A DNA stretch of 64,000 bases from Candidatus Paceibacterota bacterium (GTDB lineage Bacteria > Verrucomicrobiota > Verrucomicrobiia > Limisphaerales > UBA8199): positions 105,194 to 169,193 of the forward strand of contig DAOTCE010000007.1 in assembly GCA_035452965.1 (NCBI GenBank). The letters run 5' to 3'. The notes beneath the pieces were generated by a model that saw nothing but the letters and a program-made list of their open reading frames with translations, had not been told where the DNA came from and ran no database searches. Shown here in pieces: positions 52,385 to 60,900 of the stretch. The position numbers were made by a program, and so were the translations under genes. Within the stretch, counting starts at the first letter, position 1. Each line of letters starts with the position of its first letter.

Positions 52385-55300
52385 TTATGGGCAAGGACTG
52401 ACTGCCGCGGACCGATAGAATCGCTGAGGCTCTGTATTGCTGACCGTTACTGACCACAGACCGTTGGTGTCAGCAACAGTATTGGTGCTGCCGGACAAGG
52501 GTGCCCAACCAGCGGCTTGCGTTAAGTCCGAGCCGGCCACCACGTAGTACTGCGCCAGCGGTGTGCCCTGAAAGTTAATCGTAAATGTGCCGTCCGGATT
52601 GTCGGTAATGCTCACAACCACGTTAGTCTGGCTGCACGGCGCCAGATTCTGGATCGCCTGCTCCAAACTGTCGCTGCTGCCCAGGTAATTGCCTTGAGCC
52701 GCATATTGCACCGCCACGATGTTGGTGCCAAGTGGCAGTGCCGTTGTGCTCGCCGCTGCCACTCCGCCGGCCAGCGCATTCGTGCTAAATGGCACATCGC
52801 TCGCAAGAAAAACTACGTCGCCCTCAGGGGTACCCACATCGGAGGCTACGGTAGCGGTAAATGTCACGTTCGACCCCGGCTCTGATGGGTTCTCCGAGGA
52901 AACGAGGGTAGTCGTCGTGGCAGCCCCGGTGATATCCGCCGTCGCGGTTGGGGCCGTCAAAGCGTAGTTGCCCGCATTTGCGCCGGCAAGTTCCAGCCCC
53001 GAGATGGTTACGGTCTTGCCCGTGCCGACATTCGCATCTTCAAAGGCACCCGTTGCGCTGGTCGTGTCCAGGCTCACCTCGTCCCCGCTCACAACACCAG
53101 CCAGCACCGCGCTGTCCAGAATAAGCGTGGCACTCGTCGTGCCGTCATACGCCTTGTTCTGAGCTTCGATCCCCGCCACGGTCAGCGCCTTTTGAGCCAC
53201 CGTCAGCGGGTAGTCATAAGTGCCGTTCCCGACCCCGGCGCCGTTGTAGCCCTTAACGTGCAAGTACCAGGTGCCAACGGCAGTTGGAACCGTCGCCAGT
53301 GTGCCGTTCGACCATTGCGCTTCGTTTTCAGTCCAAGTGTGCGTGGGGGACTGGTCAAAGGCATAGCGGTAGGACTGCACCGCGCCTGCGCCAAACCCAC
53401 CTACCGCCGTCCAGATGTTCGTGCCGCCGTAAACCGGTGCCGGTTCGTCCGCAGTCACGCTGCCCGAAGAGGGCGCCACCGACAGCGTCCACTGGCTCTG
53501 AGGCAGGGAAGCGGCCGCGTTAGGAGTTGGCACCGCCTGGTCACTTACAGTCACCGCAAGCCCCGTGTACTCCGTGTTCGGCACCAAGCCGGTCCACAAG
53601 TGAGTCGTGCCTTTCGGCCCACTTTCGCTGGCGCCGGTACGGCTGTAGTTGTAGCCCGTGGAGGCGTTGATCCCAGAATGCGCATCTGTGCCCGCACCCG
53701 TCACCTCTATAGTATCCGTCGTGATCGTGCCGAATCCCAGACTCACCCCCGCAGGCGCGCTGCCATCGTACATAAAGGTGAAGGCTGCGGTGCCGGAATC
53801 GTTCAGCGCGTAGTCAACCGTGCCCACTTTAAAGTAATACTTTCCGTCGGCCTGGGTACCCGGGGCATAGCTCGAGCCCGTCTGAAAGGCATTGGGGCTG
53901 CCATTCACGTCGGTGCCAAAGTAGAACTTCTGCCCGCGCACGCCCGATACTCCCTCCCCGGCTCCCTGGGAGTCGGCGCCAGAAGTCCAGGTGAAGGCGG
54001 GGGCAGCCACGGCGTTTTGCCAAATGCCGCCGGTCACACCGGCGACCGTCAAATCCGTGGGCGTGCCAGGCGCGGTGCTGTCGGTCGTGTAGAAGGACAA
54101 ATGCGCCCTGTCCGTCAGAGCGGTGCGGTTGGCGTTTGCAAATCGCGCATACACACCGTGGCCCGTGCCTCCATTCTCCACCTTCACCAGCAGCCTGTTC
54201 CAGCCGTTGCTGATGGTGAGCGGGCCCCAGAAATCTGCGTCCGCTGAGACCCCGCGGCTGACTACATCGCTGCCGACGTCTGCGCCGTTCCACCAGACCT
54301 TGCAGCCATCATCCGATCCGATGCCGAGATAAGCGCCCGTGATATCCGAGCCTTTGCTGTTACGCACATACACAAAGCAATATGTAACCGCGTTCTCGTG
54401 CACTGCGTTGTAGAAGTGGGACGAGTTCAGGTTCACGAGGTCGTTGGTATAAGTGGCCTCCGCCCACTGGCGCAGGCCGTAGGAATTGCCGTAGCTCGTG
54501 GCACCCACCTTCGGCGCGACGTTGGCTTCCGTCACCGGCACCCCGCCATACGTGCCGGCGACCTGGTCAGTGTCTATCCGCAGTTGGCGGTCAGCCGTGG
54601 CGCCCTGGTCAAACCAACCCAGGTAGGCCCAGTTACGAATGACGCCATTGGCCGTGCCCGCGGGGGCCAGGTAATTGATCTTAAAGGTGGCCCACTGTTC
54701 CGGGTTCCCAGCCTGCTCGTTCTTGCTGGAGATGCCCTTCCGGTGCGTGGCTGGGTTTGCGGTATCCCCTTCTTGCGGCGACGTCAGGATGACACCGTAC
54801 GACGGATTGCCTCCCGGGAACAGCGACTGGGCGAACGCGAGCGTGAAAGTTGTGTCACAGTTTCCATACAGCAACTGCTCGGCCCCTAGCTGGTTACCCA
54901 GGGTTCCGCCTGCCGTGGTCCAGTTGTTCACGCCGTCTCTCTTTGTCCAGATCGCGGCACTGGTCCAGTCCTGGGCGAGTGCGTAGAGCCGGGCATAAGT
55001 CTGGTACTTGGTCATCGTGGTTCCGCACGAATAGGTGGCCGTTGGCGTGTGATAGAACGTGAACGTGCAGTTATCCCCACTGGCGGCGAGGCTGCTGTCC
55101 GGCGCGGTCGTCGTATCAAAATCCCACAGGCAGCGTGATTTATCGTCGGTGGGGGTAGTGGTATATTGTGCCAGCCGAAGGACACTGGAATACCCGGTGT
55201 CCACACCTGTGCCCCCACGGATGTCCCGCTCGACGGAAGCGTTGAAAGGTCCCCAACTCGCCGGATTGCCAAGCTGGACCGTCAGCACCGCCCCGGCGCT

Positions 55301-57187
55301 AAGTGTCGAGCCGTTAGGATTACTCACCAACACGGTGTAGGTGCCGGCGTTGGCCGCCTGGGCATTCGTGATGGTCAACGTCGTCGCCGTAACGCCCCAG
55401 ACACTCCCGCCGTCGCTCAGGTTCGAGCCGTTCCGGCGCCACTGGTAGGTCAGCGGTGCATCGCCTGTGGCCGCGACACTGAAACTGGCCGCGTCACTCA
55501 CCATGACCGTCTGGCTCACGGGCTGAGTGGTAATGACCGGCGTGCCGGGAGAGCTGACTGTCACCTGCTCGCTGTGAGTCGCGCCGAACCAGGCATAGCC
55601 ATCACGGACCATCCGCCAATCCGTGGTGTAGGTCCCTGCGGCAGTCGGGGCCGTCATGGTGAAGTTGAAGGTGTAGGTGCTGCCGGGTTTGACTTCGCCT
55701 GAAATCGTGTGGCGGGTGGTCGCCGTGAACGGGTCGCTGTCGCCGACTGACCCCAAGCGGAAACTCCGCGCCTCCGACCACACCACGCCGCGGTTGCGGA
55801 ACGTCACGCTCACCGAGTAACTCTGACCAGGGTTCATGGTGGAGGGAATGGTATCGCTGACATACTCATCCGAGTACTTATCCCACGTCGGGGTAGTGCC
55901 GAAATACTCGCAAACGCCCTTGTACAGGCCCCACTCCGCCACCGAGCGGAAGAAGTTGTCGGTCAAATAGGCGGCGTCGCGCGAGCAGTTGTCATGGAAG
56001 GCCAGTTCGATGAGAATCGCGGGCCGGTTCGGGATGCGGATCTCGCCGAAACCCCCAGCCGCATCCTTCACCCCGCGATTGGACCAGGCACTCTCCCCGG
56101 GATACGTGCTGCGGATGGCCGAGACCACGTTGTTGTTTACCGCTGTGGCCAGAGTGAGGCTGTTAGCTTCGTGTGCCGGATGCTCCATCTCCGTGTCCCG
56201 ATAGGTTTCCGTCCCGTTGGCCGTGCCCCCGCCCCCGGCATTGGTGTGGTGGGCGATGTAAATCTCTGAGTTGCGATAGTCGGCAAAGAGCGGTCGCGCG
56301 CGGATGTCGTCGCTGTTCCTGCCGGTCGCGGTCTCCTCGCCGCAGTTGCCGCTGGAGCTTGCCCAGACGGAACACGGCAGGCTGTTGGCCCGCAGCCATG
56401 AATACGCCGCCATCTTCCACCAGTACAGCCCCTCATAGCCGTTGCAGCAATTGCTCTCGTTCAACTCGCGGGGAACATGAACCGTGGCGCCATCTTGGGT
56501 AAGGTATTGGTAAAGAAACTGCATCAACCGGATCGAGTTGCAGTCCTCCAACACCGCTTCCCCGTATCCGCAAGGGTCGCCGCGCTGCCAATACCACCCG
56601 CTCCCGTTCCAAAACCGGCCGTGGCTCGGCCCAATGGTAATATTCCTGCCCCCCAGCGCACTGCTGCCCTTAACCTCGGGAGTCGTCTCTTTAACCGCTG
56701 GCCCCGGCGCCACCGGCGTGACCGGCGGCAGATATTCGCACAAGAGCTTGCCCTCGGTCTGCAGCCGGATGCTGCCCTCCACACCGAACTGCCGCAGAGT
56801 GGCGCGGACCTGCTCCAAGATCATCGTCAGGCGCGCCTCATCCAGTCCGGTCCCGGCGGCGTTGCTGCCCAGAATATCCGGGGAAAACTCCACCGTCGTG
56901 GTGTCCCCTTCAGTCTGCAGCCCCAGAACCTTGGTGCCCGGAAGCAATCCCGAGACGACTGGGCCGCCGGCTTCCTGGGAAGAAGGCACCGCGGTCAAGG
57001 TCTGCAGCGCGGATACAGCATCACTCACATCCGCCCGCAGGACGGGATGTATCCCTCCTTGCTCGTCCCCGTAGAATAACAAGGCGGCAGAATATGCGAG
57101 GCTCTGCGCCAGCATTAGGCAGCAAAAGGCCGACAGCATTCTCAACTTGAGCGGTGCGGGAATCAGCGTGTACAGGAGTTTATTCAT
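52385..57187 (-). CDS. Giant secreted GerMN-Amidase_3 protein with YDG and Ig-like domains (paralog B)
   Basis: 1600-residue paralog of the neighbouring gene. Signal peptide 1-34; GerMN-like domain 35-153; Amidase_3 domain about 178-425 with His189 (IGPSHG), Glu214, His314 (IAHHTNAG) and Glu394 (LIELAFHDN); NBR1-Ig-like and Ig-like domains; a DNRLRE-like beta domain (ERDIRGGTGVDTGYSSVLRL); further beta domains; a segment shared with paralog A (SPTHTWTENEAQWSNGT, GTWYLHVKGYNGAG); a YDG domain (ALTVAGIEAQNKAYDGTTSA); a Big_3-like domain; and the RFYR tail (AGSDLTQAAGWAPLSGSTNT ... QRFYRSAAVSPCP). Catalytic residues are intact. The middle domains differ from paralog A, so the pair diverged by domain shuffling. 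Confidence 0.85.
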   Translation of the reverse strand: MNKLLYTLIPAPLKLRMLSAFCCLMLAQSLAYSAALLFYGDEQGGIHPVLRADVSDAVSALQTLTAVPSSQEAGGPVVSGLLPGTKVLGLQTEGDTTTVEFSPDILGSNAAGTGLDEARLTMILEQVRATLRQFGVEGSIRLQTEGKLLCEYLPPVTPVAPGPAVKETTPEVKGSSALGGRNITIGPSHGRFWNGSGWYWQRGDPCGYGEAVLEDCNSIRLMQFLYQYLTQDGATVHVPRELNESNCCNGYEGLYWWKMAAYSWLRANSLPCSVWASSSGNCGEETATGRNSDDIRARPLFADYRNSEIYIAHHTNAGGGGTANGTETYRDTEMEHPAHEANSLTLATAVNNNVVSAIRSTYPGESAWSNRGVKDAAGGFGEIRIPNRPAILIELAFHDNCSRDAAYLTDNFFRSVAEWGLYKGVCEYFGTTPTWDKYSDEYVSDTIPSTMNPGQSYSVSVTFRNRGVVWSEARSFRLGSVGDSDPFTATTRHTISGEVKPGSTYTFNFTMTAPTAAGTYTTDWRMVRDGYAWFGATHSEQVTVSSPGTPVITTQPVSQTVMVSDAASFSVAATGDAPLTYQWRRNGSNLSDGGSVWGVTATTLTITNAQAANAGTYTVLVSNPNGSTLSAGAVLTVQLGNPASWGPFNASVERDIRGGTGVDTGYSSVLRLAQYTTTPTDDKSRCLWDFDTTTAPDSSLAASGDNCTFTFYHTPTATYSCGTTMTKYQTYARLYALAQDWTSAAIWTKRDGVNNWTTAGGTLGNQLGAEQLLYGNCDTTFTLAFAQSLFPGGNPSYGVILTSPQEGDTANPATHRKGISSKNEQAGNPEQWATFKINYLAPAGTANGVIRNWAYLGWFDQGATADRQLRIDTDQVAGTYGGVPVTEANVAPKVGATSYGNSYGLRQWAEATYTNDLVNLNSSHFYNAVHENAVTYCFVYVRNSKGSDITGAYLGIGSDDGCKVWWNGADVGSDVVSRGVSADADFWGPLTISNGWNRLLVKVENGGTGHGVYARFANANRTALTDRAHLSFYTTDSTAPGTPTDLTVAGVTGGIWQNAVAAPAFTWTSGADSQGAGEGVSGVRGQKFYFGTDVNGSPNAFQTGSSYAPGTQADGKYYFKVGTVDYALNDSGTAAFTFMYDGSAPAGVSLGFGTITTDTIEVTGAGTDAHSGINASTGYNYSRTGASESGPKGTTHLWTGLVPNTEYTGLAVTVSDQAVPTPNAAASLPQSQWTLSVAPSSGSVTADEPAPVYGGTNIWTAVGGFGAGAVQSYRYAFDQSPTHTWTENEAQWSNGTLATVPTAVGTWYLHVKGYNGAGVGNGTYDYPLTVAQKALTVAGIEAQNKAYDGTTSATLILDSAVLAGVVSGDEVSLDTTSATGAFEDANVGTGKTVTISGLELAGANAGNYALTAPTATADITGAATTTTLVSSENPSEPGSNVTFTATVASDVGTPEGDVVFLASDVPFSTNALAGGVAAASTTALPLGTNIVAVQYAAQGNYLGSSDSLEQAIQNLAPCSQTNVVVSITDNPDGTFTINFQGTPLAQYYVVAGSDLTQAAGWAPLSGSTNTVADTNGLWSVTVSNTEPQRFYRSAAVSPCP

Positions 57188-57922
57188 ACGTCTTGATGGT
57201 TGTTAGTGTGAAACGGGACTGGTTGAACCGAACAACAATCTCGCGATACGGGTGGCCGGTCGAAAACGAACAATGAAGTCCTCGAAGACGGCAGCCTGAG
57301 AATCGGGAATTGGCATAGCGGCAACACTGGACTTTCTACCATTCTGCCGGGGTGCATGGCCCAAGTCAAGCCTTCGTCCAGAGCCTTCTAAGAGAGCGAG
57401 AGAGGCTACGGCGATGGGACGGTGCCAATCCAGCGGGACTACGGTGTGTATCCCATGGGGAGCGCTCCCCATGGGATACACACCGGGGTATCACGGGGGG
57501 CACAGCGTTGTCGCACCGGGAATGCCCGTTTTGGAGGCTGTGCTCGCGAACCATCACTATCTCAAAAATGGACACCGCGCCGATTTCCAGCAGGATGGCG
57601 TGTCGATCCAACAAGATGCAATCGCGGTACCTAGGGTATCAAATGTTCAACAGGAACGTCACCAACCTGCACGCATCAGGTGCTGCTCGGAGATCGCGAC
57701 CCATGCGAACACCGCACATTGCACAACCGCCCAATCATCCCTGGTACCAGGCGCGGGAGGGATGTGGCCACAGGCCAATGAGTTCTTTTGTGGCGAAAGA
57801 CTACCAACCGCACCCACGCCCTTACGCTTCTGCTGCAGAACCACCGGTCCAAGTCCTGAACTCGCAGCATCGGCAGTTGGGGAGCGGTTGCCCGAAGGCA
57901 GCCGCTCCCCAGTCTGCTGGAT
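57188..57922. other. Intergenic region holding palindromic repeat copy 3
   Basis: 735 bases between two minus-strand amidase genes. Copy 3 of the dispersed repeat lies at about 57395-57575. The rest (57190-57390 and 57620-57920) shows only short overlapping frames without protein character. The promoter of paralog B should lie near 57190-57350. Confidence 0.55.
57395..57575 (+). repeat. Dispersed palindromic repeat, copy 3
   Basis: Perfect 22-bp inverted repeat without loop (57442-57463 and 57464-57485) with the same core as copy 2 (TATCCCATGGGGAGC). Flanks match copy 1: GACGGTGCCAATCC before the palindrome, GGGGTAT and CACAGCGTTG after it, and an AAAAATGGACA box at 57564-57574. Confidence 0.8.
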
Positions 57923-60900
57923 CTAATTCACGACCATGATGCGGAAGAAGCGGTGCGGAATCGGGCCATTATCGTCAACGAGGCCCGCCACCGCCGACGC
58001 CGTGCTGTCCGCCGCACTCACATCCGTCAGGTCCGCCCACTCCGCATCCATCAGGTTGTCTTTATACTGCACCCGGTAGGTCTGGTCCGGAATCGAGTTC
58101 CACCCCAGCACGATCGTTCCCCCCTCAATCACCGCACTGGTAATCACCGGCGGCCCCACAATCTCCACAGTGAAGCTCTGCGCCGCGCTTTGCACCGGTG
58201 TGCCGTTGTCGCTCACTCGCACTGTAATGGTCTTGGTCGTCCCGACGTCTCCAGACCCAGGTGTCCAGCTGAACACGCCCGTGCCCGCATCAATCGTCGC
58301 CCCAGCCGGCGCCCCCTCCAAACTGAAGTTGAGCGTCTGCGCCGGCGCCTCCGGATCGCTCGCCGAGACCGTCATTACCAACTGGCAGCCCGCGTGGACG
58401 GTCCGGTCCGGCAGGGCGGCCAGGCTCGGCGCCGTGTTGATCAGCAACGTGGCCGGCTCACTCGTCACACTGCCCGCCGCGTTCGCCACCACCACCGTGT
58501 ACTCGCCCGAATCCGCATCCTGAACGTTGCTCCGGGTGTAGGATGCCGCGGTGGCACCCGTAATCGGATTGCCATTGAACATCCACTGGTAACTCGGCGT
58601 CGTGCCCGTCGCCTCAACAATGAACGTCACCGTCGCCCCCGCCCCCACCGCCTGGCTCACGGGCTGCAGCGTGATTACCGGCGCAATCGCCAGCGGGGTC
58701 ACCGACAGGTAGGCCGCCTCGCTCACCACACCCCCGGCCGCATTGGTCACCCCAACCGTGTAGCTGGCTTCGTCCGCCTCCGTAATCCCGGTAAGGGTCA
58801 GGGTCGCGGTCTGCGCCCCGGAGACAATGCCGTCATTGCTCAGGTTAATCCCGTTCCGCTTCCACTGGTAGCTCAGCGGCGTTTGACCGTCGGCGGCAAC
58901 CGTAAAGGTCACCGTGCTGCTCTCCACATTGGTGCGGCTAGCGGGCTGCGTTGTGATCACCGGCGCTACCAACAACAGGGCGTTGGCGCTGGCCACCGCC
59001 CCCACGCCATTGGCGACGACGACGCTGTACGACCCGGCATCCGCCGCCTGGGCATTGTTGACCGTGAGCGAAGCGGTAGTCGCCCCCGCTATGTTCACCC
59101 CGTTGTGCCGCCACTGGTAAGTCTGCGGGTTGTCGGCCGCCACAACGCTGAAAGTGGCGCTGTTGCCCACCGTCACGGTCTGGCCGACAGGCTGCGTCAC
59201 AATGGACGGTCGGTCGAAATACTCCACCAGCACGTCGTCGGTGTAGGCGGTGACAGCGTTTGCGCCGCTGCCGCCCCCGATCAAGACCGTGTTCCAATCC
59301 CGCGTTGTGACACCGGTAATCGTGCGCGTAGCCACGTCGTCTACCGTGAAATTGACGGTCGTGCCATCGGCCAGGCGCTCGATGGAGAACTTGTGCCAGC
59401 CTGCCGAGCGGTTGGGGACGGCCGCATTGGTGGCGCAGTTCATCCAGCCGTAAGTCGCCGAGGGGTAGAGAACCCGGAGCTGGTAATGCTTGTTGTCCCA
59501 GACGTCGCCAGTGTTGGCGCCGACGGCGTTGTATTTGCCGATGGCCAGGACCTGAGTGAGCTTGGTCGGATCATAGGTTCCGCCCGAGTAGGAGCGGACT
59601 TCAATGTAAGACTTGGCACTGGCAGCAGTGCTACCATCGTCGTAAAAGTAATAGCTCAGTTTGGTGTGGCCACTGTAGCTGCCGAAGTTGTGGTACATGT
59701 GATCGCCGGTGCTGTCCTGGGCGGCGCTATAGCTCCCGCCGCTGGTATGGTTCTGGGCGGTGGAGATCACGAGGTCCGTGGCCGGGCTGGCAGCCGTGGT
59801 CCACTGATTCATGTTACCGGACTCGAAGTTGTCCTGGAAGGCGATGGCGCCGGTGAGGGCGAGGGAGGCTTCGGAGCTAGTGGCGGCGCCGACGAGGTTG
59901 CTGACGACGACAGAGTAGAGGCCGACGTCGGCAGACTGGATGTTGCTGCGGGTGTAACTGCTGCCAGTCGCCCCGGAGATGTTGACCCCATTTCGCCGCC
60001 ACTGGTAGGTCGGCGCCGGATTGCCCGTCGCCGTCACGCTAAACGTCGCGCTCGAACCTGCCGCCAGCGTTTGCCCCACCGGCTGCACCGTAATCGCCGG
60101 CGCCACATATACCGTCAACACCGCGTTGCCGCTCGTCACGCTGCCCGCATCGTTGCTAACTACCACCGTGTAGGTGCCCGCGTTAGCCGCCTCCACATTG
60201 CTCAAACTGTAGCTTGTTCCAGTCGCTCCGCTGATCGGTGTGCCACCCTTCCGCCATTGGAACGACAGCGGCGCGCTACCGCTGGCCGCAACGCTAAACG
60301 TGACGCCACCCCCTTGAGTCACCGTCTGGCTCACAGGCTGCGTCGTAACTGTCGGCGCCACTATGACCGTCAGCATTGCCGGGTCGCTGCTGGCGCTGCC
60401 GAAGTCGTTCGTTACGACACAGGTGTAGGCGCCCCCATCCGCCGGCTGCACGTTGGAATCCGTATAGGAGTTCTGCGTCGCCCCCGAAATCGGCGTGCCG
60501 TTCAAATACCACTGGTACGACAACGGCCACGACCCCGCCACCGTCACCCCGAAGGTCGCGCTGGCTCCCTGATTCCGCGTCAAACTCTGCGGCTGCGCCA
60601 CAAACGACGGCGGCGACGCCACATCCGACACCATCAACATCGCGACCGAGCTGGTGGCCGAACCCAGCGCATTGGCCACCACTACCTGGTAACTGCCCGA
60701 GTCCGACGCCTGCGCGTTGGCCAGCGTGTAACCGCTTCCCGTCGCTCCCGAAATCACCCCGCCATCTTTATGCCACTGGTACGTCAGCGGCGCTGTCCCC
60801 GTCGCCGTCACCGCGAAGGTCGCGCTGCCACCCGGAAACACGTTCTGATCCTGCGGCTGCACTGTTATCACCGGCGCCGCTTCCACCGTCACCACGAAGC

